A program made the position numbers and the translations under genes. A stretch of 64,000 bases of DNA, taken from assembly GCF_900109785.1 (NCBI RefSeq), contig NZ_FOBH01000010.1, positions 30,265 through 94,264 on the forward strand. The letters run 5' to 3'. Origin of the DNA: Nitrosovibrio tenuis. Its GTDB lineage: Bacteria > Pseudomonadota > Gammaproteobacteria > Burkholderiales > Nitrosomonadaceae. Shown in pieces: positions 17,807-25,783 of the stretch. The notes under the pieces were generated by a model that saw only the letters and a list, made by a program, of their open reading frames with translations, had not been told where the DNA came from and did no database searches. Every line of letters begins with the position of its first letter. Within the stretch, counting starts at the first letter, position 1.

Positions 17807-18250
17807 ATGCTGACCATTCATACCAAACTCGTCGAAGCGATGCTTGCTCAAGCACACAGGGATCATCCCATCGAAACATGCGGCGTTATAGCCGGCCCGG
17901 AAGGATCCAATCTTCCACTGCGCTTGATCCCGATGCGCAATGCGGCTCAGTCGGAAACATTTTTCAAATTCGACGCGCAAGAGCAATTGCGCGTCTGGAG
18001 AGAGATGGAGGCCCGGGGAGAAGAACCTATCGTCATCTATCACTCCCACACCCGTACACAAGCCTACCCAAGCCGAACCGATATCCAGTACGCAACCGAG
18101 CCTCGGTCCCATTATGTCATCATCCCAACGGATTATTCGTACGGAGAAGAGATCCGCAGTTTCCGCATCTGTGATGGAATGGTGACCGAAGAGCGCGTCA
18201 GAATGCTGAATTCATATGAGTCAAATTTAGAACTGGCAATGGTCGCTTGA
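17807..18250 (+). CDS. JAMM/MPN+ metallopeptidase (Mov34, Mec/QbsD-like)
   Basis: Zinc isopeptidase-like protein of 147 residues. The complete JAMM signature is visible: Glu23 in PIETCGVIAG, then His79-Ser-His81, seven residues, Ser89 and Asp92 (HSHTRTQAYPSRTD). Family members either trim a sulfur-carrier precursor (QbsD on QbsE) or release an amino acid adduct from the carrier (Mec on CysO). I chose ATG 17807 because GGAG lies 9 bases upstream; ATG 17792 is a weaker alternative. It lies between the E1 and the carrier gene, the same order as in the pdt locus. An imperfect 18-bp direct repeat starts in its last codons (18233 and 18256). Confidence 0.92.
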   Translation: MLTIHTKLVEAMLAQAHRDHPIETCGVIAGPEGSNLPLRLIPMRNAAQSETFFKFDAQEQLRVWREMEARGEEPIVIYHSHTRTQAYPSRTDIQYATEPRSHYVIIPTDYSYGEEIRSFRICDGMVTEERVRMLNSYESNLELAMVA

Positions 18251-18346
18251 CGTAGCTGGCAATGGTCGCCTGAATGGTATTGATCAGCTCTGCCAACCCG
18301 TATCAGCCAACCAGCCTTTCGTATTCTTCAATAAAAAAGGAGCAAC

Positions 18347-18619
18347 ATGTCAATTACCGTACATATCCCCACCATACTCAGGCCGCTCACCGACAATCAA
18401 AAACGCGTCGAAATTGCGGGTTTGAATGTTATCGACGTTATTGAAGCGATGGAGCAGCAGTATCCGGGTGTCAAGGAGAAACTGGTCGCCGGAGGGAAGG
18501 CACACCGCTTCATGAATATATATGTCAATGACGATGACATCCGGTTTAATGACGGCCTTTCAACGAGGCTGAACGATGGCGATTCGTTGACCATTTTGCC
18601 TGCGGTAGCAGGGGGATAA
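18347..18619 (+). CDS. CysO/ThiS/MoaD-like ubiquitin-fold sulfur carrier protein
   Basis: A 90-residue beta-grasp protein that would carry sulfur as a C-terminal thiocarboxylate. The start has a strong AAAGGAG site. It is strikingly like actinobacterial CysO: N-terminal VHIPTILRPLT, central HRFMNIYVNDDDIRF, and C-terminal DGDSLTILPAVAGG. It ends directly in the reactive Gly-Gly, with no extra residues to be removed. The neighbouring E1 (16540) should activate it and the JAMM protein (17807) may deconjugate it. No cysteine synthase CysM is nearby, so cysteine synthesis, the role of CysO in mycobacteria, is not supported here. Confidence 0.94.
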   Translation: MSITVHIPTILRPLTDNQKRVEIAGLNVIDVIEAMEQQYPGVKEKLVAGGKAHRFMNIYVNDDDIRFNDGLSTRLNDGDSLTILPAVAGG

Positions 18620-18656
18620 GCACAGCCCATCCTATAACGCAGGAAAAAACAAGCGC

Positions 18657-20642
18657 ATGAATATTCCACTCGACGGGCCTCTGAATCGTCCCCTATATCG
18701 TCCTCTGGACTGCCTCCCGGGTCGTCCAATGGATCGAGCCTTATCCGGTTGCGCGATAGCGGGCCAACTGAAGAGTACAAGCCCGGATTTTGCTTCGATT
18801 GCGTCCTCGCTGCACTACCAGTCGACCGCGCTGGGTATGGAAATTGAAACAACAGAAAATGGCTCGGGCAGCACAGCCTTCTCTTTTGGATTCAAGACAC
18901 CTCATACCATGCCGGTACGGTGCAATGTAACAAGATGGAGGAATCCTTCCAGGCATAGTCCCGTGACAGAGAATACCATGCAGGCGGCTTGCGGCCTGAT
19001 GTCAGTGCATGGACGAGCCAGCGGTAAACTCCAGCCTCTGGGGTTGAACTATGTTTCGACACTCACTGCGGCGTTGGCGCTTCAGGGTGGTATTGCTGCC
19101 TCGATTGGTCAGCTACGCGGCCTCTCGACCTTGAACAGCAACATTTCGATGGGATCTGCAGGTTTATTGAGTGTGGCGCAGTATATCGCCGGTGCGACCG
19201 CTTCAGAGTCTCCCGAAACGCTTTTGCCCCAGCATACCGCCCACGCGACTGGCTTTCCCTTCGTTTCATTGGATGGCGTCGTCTTTGAACTCGAAACACT
19301 GGATGCGGGACCTTGGCGTAAATTCTGGTCCGCGATCGGAGTAAGTTCAGCGGCAGCAGGCAAAGGATGGTCCGCCTTTTTGCTTCGGTATGCGAAGGCC
19401 ATATCCCCTGTACCTGAAGAATTATCCAGCGCAATATCGAAGTTTAGTTATCACCGTCTTTCGCAAATATGTACCAGCACCGGCATGGCTATTTGCCCCG
19501 TGCGCTCCATCGATGTCAGAGCCCAGGACGAGGATAGCAAGCGTATCTGGCTGCAGGGTCCCTGGGAGTTCCTTTTCGAGACGAATTTTAAAGAGAACCT
19601 CAGGGACGGACGGTCTAGCCGCGCCATCGGCGATTTGCCCACCGGTAACTTGCCCTTGAGCGGGCTCACCGTTATCGAATCATGCCGGCGGATCCAGGGC
19701 CCCCTCGCCGGCCACCTCCTGGCGCTCCTGGGGGCGGACGTCATCAGGATAGAACCGCCGGGCGGAGATCCCCTGCGGGGCATGCCACCGATGGCCGAGG
19801 GCTGTTCCGCACGGTTCGACGCACTCAACCGTCTCAAGACCATCAGGGAGATCGATATCAAATCTCCGGCGGGGCAGGCAGAAATCACGGACCTGGTGCG
19901 GCATGCCGACATTTTTCTGCATAACTGGGCCCCGGGCAAAGCGGTCCTGTTTAATCTCGATCATGAGGATATGGTCCGTATCAATCCCTCGCTGATTTAT
20001 GCCTATGCCGCTGGTTGGTCAACAGACAGCGCGGGCCATGCCTCCTCAAGTTCAATGCCTGGCACCGACTTTATGACCCAGGCTTATTCCGGCGTTGCCA
20101 GAAAAATTGCCGAAAACTCGGGTACCCGGGGCGGATCCTTGTTTACGGTGCTTGATGTGCTCGGGGGCGTCGTTGCGGCACAAGGAGCCACCATCGCACT
20201 GCTCAATCGCTGCATGAATAACACGGGCGCCAGAGTCACTTCGTCACTCATGAGCGCCGCAACACTGCTGTGTGCGGATGATTTTCAGAATCTCTATAAC
20301 CTGCCGGGCAGGGGTGCTCCAGCTTCAAAAAGCATTATTGTCAATATCTACATCACGAAGCGCGGAAAAATTGCGGTGGAGTGCCGGGACTTGAAAACCT
20401 TGGCGCGATTAGCGGAAATCCTTGATGCTGTTATGTATACGGAAAGTGATTTTCCGCAGTGCCTGGACAGTTTGTTCCTGTCGAGGACAGCGAACGAGTG
20501 GGCCGAGATTTTTGAACAAGCCGGCATTCCGTCAGCAGTCGTCATTGAAGATCTTGCAGAGCTGCAAACCGTGGCGTATCTGCAACCCGATTTGAGCCCC
20601 GGCCCCTATACAAAAGTCAATTCTCCCTGGAGTTTCACATGA
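18657..20642 (+). CDS. Double-length family III CoA-transferase (CaiB/BaiF), N-terminal half degenerate
   Basis: 661 residues, well above the usual 380-420. The C-terminal half (about 335-655) is a clear CaiB/BaiF domain: GLTVIESCRRIQGPLAGHLL, LGADVIRIEPPGGDPLRG, the FDALNRLKTIREIDI block, the HNWAPG loop and a PGTDFMTQAYSG motif. The N-terminal half contains a second, shortened region resembling the later part of the fold (QAACGLMSVHG, GLNYVSTLTAALALQGGIAA). The first 30 residues are a Pro/Leu/Arg repeat of odd composition, so the true start may be later. It follows the carrier by 37 bases and overlaps the ligase gene by 4. A CoA or acyl transfer onto the metallophore precursor is inferred. 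Confidence 0.85.
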   Translation: MNIPLDGPLNRPLYRPLDCLPGRPMDRALSGCAIAGQLKSTSPDFASIASSLHYQSTALGMEIETTENGSGSTAFSFGFKTPHTMPVRCNVTRWRNPSRHSPVTENTMQAACGLMSVHGRASGKLQPLGLNYVSTLTAALALQGGIAASIGQLRGLSTLNSNISMGSAGLLSVAQYIAGATASESPETLLPQHTAHATGFPFVSLDGVVFELETLDAGPWRKFWSAIGVSSAAAGKGWSAFLLRYAKAISPVPEELSSAISKFSYHRLSQICTSTGMAICPVRSIDVRAQDEDSKRIWLQGPWEFLFETNFKENLRDGRSSRAIGDLPTGNLPLSGLTVIESCRRIQGPLAGHLLALLGADVIRIEPPGGDPLRGMPPMAEGCSARFDALNRLKTIREIDIKSPAGQAEITDLVRHADIFLHNWAPGKAVLFNLDHEDMVRINPSLIYAYAAGWSTDSAGHASSSSMPGTDFMTQAYSGVARKIAENSGTRGGSLFTVLDVLGGVVAAQGATIALLNRCMNNTGARVTSSLMSAATLLCADDFQNLYNLPGRGAPASKSIIVNIYITKRGKIAVECRDLKTLARLAEILDAVMYTESDFPQCLDSLFLSRTANEWAEIFEQAGIPSAVVIEDLAELQTVAYLQPDLSPGPYTKVNSPWSFT

Positions 20643-22312
20643 ACGATTCCGGAATCATAGACCTGGTTCCTGCCGAGGTTCGCAGCCAGTGGGCCCGGAA
20701 TGGAACCTATCCCAACAAATCACTTTACGAATTATTCTGCGAGCATGTAAGGCGGCACCCCGATGCCCCAGCCGTTATATCCCTCGATCACACCATTACT
20801 TATTTACGGCTACTGGATAAGGTTCATCGCCTCGCTTCGAGCTTGAAGGCGCTTGGAATTGTTTCCGGCGATGTTATTGCATACCAGCTCCCCAATAGTT
20901 GGCATAGCTGCGCGATCGATCTCGCGGCGGCTGCGCTTGGCGCGATTGTCGCGCCTTTCCCGCCAGGCCGCGGCCGGCTTGATATTCATTCCTTGCTCCA
21001 AAGGTGTGATGCGCGTGTAATTATTGTCGAACGGGAACACGCCAAAATCGATCTTTGTGAAGTTATTGAGTCGTTGCGCTCGACCCTGTTGTCGCTACGT
21101 ATTCTCATCGTCGACGATATCAGCGGGAAGGTCCCGAAAGGCTGGCATACGCTGGACGATTTGTTTCAGGCTGAACCTATCGGTTCGGCTCATTTACCGG
21201 CGGTTTCCCCCCACTCACCCGTTCGCTTCCTGATCTCATCGGGGACGGAATCCGAGCCAAAATGGGTTGCCTATTCGCACAACGCGCTGGCTGGCGGACG
21301 AGGCCGTTTTCTACAACGCATCCATCCCGATGGAAGCGCTTTTAAAGGGCTGTACCTGGTGCCGCTTGGCACGGCATTTGGTTCAACCGCGACATTTGGT
21401 GTTTTGTCCTGGCTTGGCGGATCGGTCGTTCTCCTGCGTCAATTCGATGTTGCGGCTGCCATTCAAACTATTGCGGAGCTGAAGCCGGCCTACATCTTTG
21501 GCGTTCCCACCATGTTTCAACGTATCGCCGCGGACCCGGCATTATCGAAAATCGATACCTCCAGCCTGATCGCCATCATTAGTGGCGGAGCGAAAATCGA
21601 CGAGGCATCGATCCGCAGGTGTACCGAGGCGTTCGGGTGCGGTTTTATCAGCTTGTACGGTTCGGCGGATGGCGTGAATTGCCATACCACACTTGACGAT
21701 GACCTGGAAACGATTCTCCGTAAGACGGGGCGGCCAAATCCCGACGTGTGTTCCCTCCGCATAGTCGATGATCAGAAGTGTGAAGTGCCGCGCGGCTGTA
21801 TCGGCGAGATTGCGGCCAGAGGTCCGATAAGCCCCATGCAATATGTCAATGCTCCTGACCTGGATGCCTTGTACCGGGACAAGGAAGGCTGGGTTTATAC
21901 CGGAGACCTGGGCTTTATTGATGAGGACGGGTATCTGGTGCTGTCCGGACGGAAAAAGGACATCATTATTCGCGGCGGCGTCAATATCAGTCCCGCCCAA
22001 ATCGAAAACCTTGCTGTTTCCCATCCGGCAGTCGTCAGCGCTGCCTGTGTACCGGTCGCTGATCCGGACCTGGGGCACCGGGTTTGCCTCTGCCTGGTAT
22101 TGAGAGACGGTGTCGAACGCCCCTCCCTTTCCCAGTTTACCCGCTACCTGCACGAGCAGGGCTTGGAAACCAGCAAGCTACCGGAATATCTGCGCTATTG
22201 CCGGCAGTTGCCGCTCAACCCGGCGGGGAAAGTCGATAAGAAGCAGCTAACGGCGGAAGTGGAGTTTACCCAGCAGACCTCTATCCCACGCCTCGCCCAA
22301 TATGCTCATTAA
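20639..22312 (+). CDS. AMP-dependent acyl/aryl-acid ligase (class I adenylate-forming)
   Basis: Activates a carboxylic acid as acyl-AMP, then probably as a thioester. The A3-type P-loop reads LISSGTESEPKW (about residues 197-208), the A5 motif is SLYGSADG, the A7/A8 block is GWVYTGDLGFIDEDGYLVLSGRKKD, and the catalytic lysine lies in the C-terminal NPAGKVDKKQL. The length of 557 is normal. The start overlaps the stop of the CoA-transferase (ATGA), so translation is coupled. In the pdt and qbs loci a homologous ligase activates the ring carboxylate for attack by the thiocarboxylated carrier. The same role is likely here, but the substrate cannot be read from the sequence. Confidence 0.92.
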   Translation: MNDSGIIDLVPAEVRSQWARNGTYPNKSLYELFCEHVRRHPDAPAVISLDHTITYLRLLDKVHRLASSLKALGIVSGDVIAYQLPNSWHSCAIDLAAAALGAIVAPFPPGRGRLDIHSLLQRCDARVIIVEREHAKIDLCEVIESLRSTLLSLRILIVDDISGKVPKGWHTLDDLFQAEPIGSAHLPAVSPHSPVRFLISSGTESEPKWVAYSHNALAGGRGRFLQRIHPDGSAFKGLYLVPLGTAFGSTATFGVLSWLGGSVVLLRQFDVAAAIQTIAELKPAYIFGVPTMFQRIAADPALSKIDTSSLIAIISGGAKIDEASIRRCTEAFGCGFISLYGSADGVNCHTTLDDDLETILRKTGRPNPDVCSLRIVDDQKCEVPRGCIGEIAARGPISPMQYVNAPDLDALYRDKEGWVYTGDLGFIDEDGYLVLSGRKKDIIIRGGVNISPAQIENLAVSHPAVVSAACVPVADPDLGHRVCLCLVLRDGVERPSLSQFTRYLHEQGLETSKLPEYLRYCRQLPLNPAGKVDKKQLTAEVEFTQQTSIPRLAQYAH

Positions 22313-23513
22313 CCCGGAAAACCCCGGCAACCGGACGCATACCGGGCTGGCCCGATCGCTGTCGGGCGAGGTGAGAAAGTTTGTGGATGAAATGATTATC
22401 CCGAACGAGTCCCGGTTGGCTCAGAGCGGCGATGATGGATCCCGGCTGCAGTCGGAGCTGGCTGAAGAGGCACGATGTGCCGGACTATGGGGTTTATTCT
22501 ACCCGCTCTCCCATGGGGGGAAAATCGCCTCTCTTGAAGACTATCTGGTTATCGCTGAACAGGAAGGACGAACTGAATATTCCCCGGCAATTCTCGGGAG
22601 TCACTCCGCGCTGGACGCGCATATGCTTCTCAAATTCGGTACCGATGAAATCCGCAAAAACTTCCTGGAGCCGATGGCATCCGGGGAAGCAATCCCCAGC
22701 TATGGCATGACGGAGCCGGGGCATGGCGGATCGTTTCCCGCCCTGATAACGACCTCTGCATACCTGTCAAACGGGCACTGGATTATCAATGGCAGAAAAT
22801 GGTTTGTCGGCAACACGGACCGGGCGACATTCGTAACCGTCCTGGCGCGTACTGCCGCAAAGGATACTGCTCTCCCGAAGGCGCTGTCCATGATTGTCGT
22901 CCCGACTGATTCTCCCGGATTCAAGGTTGAGCGCCAGATCACCATGATGGGTCGCTCTCTTGGCCAGGGCGAGATATCTTTTACCGAAGTGGAGGTCCCC
23001 GAACATAACTTGTTGGGCGGCAGCGGCAGCGGTATGGATTTGATGGGTCAGCGGCTGGGTATTGGCAGACTGCTCCGCTCGATGAACTGGGTGGGATTGG
23101 CCCAGCGATGTTTCGACCTGATGGGCGCTCGAATCAATTCCGAGCGCGGCAGAACCGCTCGATTGCCGGAGAAACAGTTGGTGCGTCAGCATGTGGTCAA
23201 CGTGTACCAGGCTATTGCGAGCGCACGCGAATTAATTCGGGTTGCCGCCCGAAGCGTCGATGCCCAGCGTCCAAACAATGTAGAGATCAACATTGCGAAA
23301 ATCGCCGCGTCACAGGCCCTGTGCCTTGCTTCGGACTCGGCAGTGCAGCTTTATGGCGCCGAAGGTATCAGCGATCTCACTCCCCTTTCCGGTATTTATA
23401 GAGTCGCGCGTACGTCGCGCATACTCGATGGCACAGACGAGTCGCTTATCAGCTCCACTGGCCGCCGGCTCATCAGCTTCTATGAAGAACACGACACGTA
23501 TCATTTTGCGTGA
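22302..23513 (+). CDS. Acyl-CoA dehydrogenase-family flavoprotein
   Basis: 403 residues with the ACAD architecture: helical N-terminal domain, then SYGMTEPGHGGSFPALITT and GRKWFVGNTDRATF (FAD/substrate region, 125-175), GRSLGQGEISFTEVEVPE, and the C-terminal LYGAEGISDLTPLSGIYRVARTSRILDGTDE. The Glu in DGTDE/DESL is at the usual late position. The gene overlaps the ligase by 11 bases and ends the tightly coupled block; a strong hairpin follows at 23520. It may oxidise a dihydro ring or acyl precursor. In a dipicolinate-type pathway the dehydrogenation of dihydrodipicolinate would be a candidate, which is inference. Confidence 0.9.
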   Translation: MLINPENPGNRTHTGLARSLSGEVRKFVDEMIIPNESRLAQSGDDGSRLQSELAEEARCAGLWGLFYPLSHGGKIASLEDYLVIAEQEGRTEYSPAILGSHSALDAHMLLKFGTDEIRKNFLEPMASGEAIPSYGMTEPGHGGSFPALITTSAYLSNGHWIINGRKWFVGNTDRATFVTVLARTAAKDTALPKALSMIVVPTDSPGFKVERQITMMGRSLGQGEISFTEVEVPEHNLLGGSGSGMDLMGQRLGIGRLLRSMNWVGLAQRCFDLMGARINSERGRTARLPEKQLVRQHVVNVYQAIASARELIRVAARSVDAQRPNNVEINIAKIAASQALCLASDSAVQLYGAEGISDLTPLSGIYRVARTSRILDGTDESLISSTGRRLISFYEEHDTYHFA

Positions 23514-23519
23514 ATATAT

Positions 23520-23549
23520 CTGAACCCGCCGGTTGATCGGCCGGTTCAG
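23520..23549 (+). terminator. Strong hairpin after the acyl-CoA dehydrogenase gene
   Basis: A 13-bp stem with one mismatch and a TTGA-type 4-base loop: outer arms CTGAACC/GGTTCAG, inner GCCGG/TCGGC-type pairing. It starts 7 bases after the stop codon. There is no T-run behind it, so it may attenuate rather than stop transcription, or protect the upstream mRNA. Confidence 0.55.
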
Positions 23550-23633
23550 ATAAGGCAGACATGGCAGACATGCGGGTACTGCAAGAATCATGATCTTCAT
23601 CTTTTATTCATTCACTGGCGCACGCTCCCGACA

Positions 23634-24902
23634 ATGCTGAAGACCCGAACGATGCAACATCCCGCCATTACGGACATCTGGTTTCGCGTGGTGCTCATAT
23701 TTGCAATGTCTCTGCCTATGCTGGTGTTGTATGCCACAAGCACCCTTGGACCGCTCCTCGGGTCCGACTTGCGCTTTGGGCCCGCATCGCTGGGTTATCT
23801 GGTGATGAGCTCATTTGGCGTGGCGGCGGTTTTATCGCTTTGGGCGGGCGCGTTTGTGGATCGCATCGGTTCACGTAATGCGCTGATCGTGCTTTTCTCC
23901 ACCATCGCTTCCGCTTTTACATGGATTGCATCGGTTGAAAGCTATTATGGTTTAATCGGGGCCACCGCCCTATGCGGCATTGCTCAGGCTCTCGCGAATC
24001 CGGTTACCAATTTACTGATCGCCCAGCAGGTTCCTCCGGCGAAGAAGGCAAAGATTGTAGGACTCAAGCAATCCGGCGTTCAGCTCGCCGCGCTCTTCGC
24101 TGGTCTGGTGCTGCCCGGTATCGCATTTGAGTATGGCTGGCGTACCGCATTCGCCATGGTCGTACCGGTGGCAATATTATTCGCGCTCACGGCCCCTTTC
24201 GTCACCCCAAAAACACATCCGGGAACAGGCAGAGGCTTCACTTTTTTCCCACCGAATTCATTTTTGCTGCGGTTGATGGGGATTCAGTTCTGCGTAGGCG
24301 TGTCGCTTTCTGCTTTCGTCACCTTTCTGCCGACCTTTGCCATCCAGCATGGAATGCCCCTATCGCTGGCCGGCACGCTGATTGCGGTCCTTGGCGTAAT
24401 GGGGATGTGCTCGCGGATAGTGCTAACGCCCATGGGTGCAAAATTTAAAGACGAATCGCTACTGCTGCTTTTACTGATCGCCATAGCCGCCTGCTCGATG
24501 GGTGTAATGATGCTTACGGATGCTGAAAACCATTGGCGCTTGTGGGTGGGCGCGGTGGGTGTTGGGCTCACCGCAGTGGGCACTAACGCGATAGCAATGA
24601 GCATGCTGATCAGGGATGCGGCTTTTGGTCCGGTAACTGTTGCATCGGGTTTTGTTTCGGTTGCCTTCTTCGGCGGCTTCGCACTGGGGCCGCCTTTTTT
24701 TGGCGCGATATCAAATTATTCCGGGGCAAATTATTCCGGGGACCCGCTGTTTGGCTGGACCGCGCTGATAGGTGTGCTTTTATCGGCATGTATGATGTCC
24801 TCGGCATTAGCATCGGCACGCCGCAGGGCTCGGGCGTCACTGATGGCGGCCGATGCCATGCAGCCCACGAACGTAGTGGCATTCAAGCGGACCCCTGAAT
24901 GA
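23634..24902 (+). CDS. MFS transporter (12-TM), probable metallophore exporter or precursor carrier
   Basis: 422 residues with twelve hydrophobic segments. The MFS signature between TM2 and TM3 reads GAFVDRIGSRNALI (about 82-95), and a second-half counterpart is present near 270. The start is ATG 23634 or ATG 23652 (MQHPAITD), the latter being closer to the family. A five-residue internal duplication (NYSGANYSGD, from a perfect 15-bp tandem repeat at 24712-24741) lies in a loop near TM11. By position it fits PdtE/QbsJ-type permeases, but an unrelated organic-acid carrier is possible. Confidence 0.87.
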   Translation: MLKTRTMQHPAITDIWFRVVLIFAMSLPMLVLYATSTLGPLLGSDLRFGPASLGYLVMSSFGVAAVLSLWAGAFVDRIGSRNALIVLFSTIASAFTWIASVESYYGLIGATALCGIAQALANPVTNLLIAQQVPPAKKAKIVGLKQSGVQLAALFAGLVLPGIAFEYGWRTAFAMVVPVAILFALTAPFVTPKTHPGTGRGFTFFPPNSFLLRLMGIQFCVGVSLSAFVTFLPTFAIQHGMPLSLAGTLIAVLGVMGMCSRIVLTPMGAKFKDESLLLLLLIAIAACSMGVMMLTDAENHWRLWVGAVGVGLTAVGTNAIAMSMLIRDAAFGPVTVASGFVSVAFFGGFALGPPFFGAISNYSGANYSGDPLFGWTALIGVLLSACMMSSALASARRRARASLMAADAMQPTNVVAFKRTPE

Positions 24903-24980
24903 GTGATGTAAAGCTCAGTTGGCAATCGGGCTGGTGGGCGGTCGGCTGAATTGCCAACCATGCGTTTTCCAACGATATGG

Positions 24981-25766
24981 TTAGAGATTACTCAAGAATT
25001 CCGTCACTTCACGGACGAACAAGTCAGGAGCGGTTCTCATCGCGCTGTGCTGTTGACCCTGGAGCAATTTGATCTGGCTGAAAGGCAGGGCCTGGTGAAG
25101 CTTCTCGGCGATCCGATGACGTCGTGGGGGGCTATCGCCGCCAAGCAGGAGCATGGTGAAAATTTGCAGAGCATGAAATCGCGCAGGTTCAAAAATATAG
25201 CGGTCAATGCCCTGCAACTCTCGGGGAATGGTGTGAACTGCGGCGATCCGCCCGTGCCAACTCGGTCCGCCTTGCATGGCAGCGATCTCCTGGGAAGGGG
25301 TTTTGACGATGTCGCGGAAAAAAAGCAGCAGGACCTCCTCCCGGTTCCCGGCTTTCAGCAGGTATTGCATGGTTGCGTTGAGTTCCGCAGACCAGGCGCT
25401 GCCAGCCAGGGAAATAGATGGCTCATACAGTATGAGACCGCCAATGTTTGGCGTCAGGAGCGCGGCTTCCAGCGCGCAGAGTCCCCCAAAAGAATGCCCA
25501 AGGAGATGTACGCTACCGCCGATGCCATCGACAACCCTGGCGATATCTTCGCACTCGCGTTCGAATGCATAGCTGTTGGCATCTCCGCTGCGGCCGCGCC
25601 CCCGCCGATCGATCGTCCAAACGCTGAAATGGCGTTCAAGCGCTGGCAATACCGGCGCCCAGGCAAGATGGTCTCCGGAAGTGCCGTGCACGAGTAACAG
25701 GGGTTCGCCCGCACCGCTATGCCAGCATGCAATGGATGTTCCATCGCTGGAGGAAATCAATTCCAT
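24981..25766 (-). CDS. Alpha/beta-hydrolase fold enzyme
   Basis: 261 residues. The oxyanion region reads LLVHGTSGDHLAW (27-39), the nucleophile elbow GHSFGG (about 94-99) has Ser at the usual place, and a late Asp (LLGGDSPP) and His (QQHSAM) complete the triad. It resembles non-haem haloperoxidase or esterase-like soluble hydrolases. It is convergent with the MFS gene and divergent from the porin gene, whose start is only about 17 bases away, so both promoters must overlap coding sequence or one start is misplaced. The substrate is unknown; a hydrolase is also recalled in pdt-type loci. Confidence 0.88.
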   Translation of the reverse strand: MELISSSDGTSIACWHSGAGEPLLLVHGTSGDHLAWAPVLPALERHFSVWTIDRRGRGRSGDANSYAFERECEDIARVVDGIGGSVHLLGHSFGGLCALEAALLTPNIGGLILYEPSISLAGSAWSAELNATMQYLLKAGNREEVLLLFFRDIVKTPSQEIAAMQGGPSWHGRIAAVHTIPRELQGIDRYIFEPARFHALQIFTMLLLGGDSPPRRHRIAEKLHQALPFSQIKLLQGQQHSAMRTAPDLFVREVTEFLSNL

Positions 25767-25783
25767 GAGTTTTGCAAGTTCGA

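Noticed and set aside
24951..25697. Open frame of 248 codons opposite the alpha/beta hydrolase
   Set aside because: Antisense shadow of a well-supported hydrolase with an intact catalytic triad; no features of its own.
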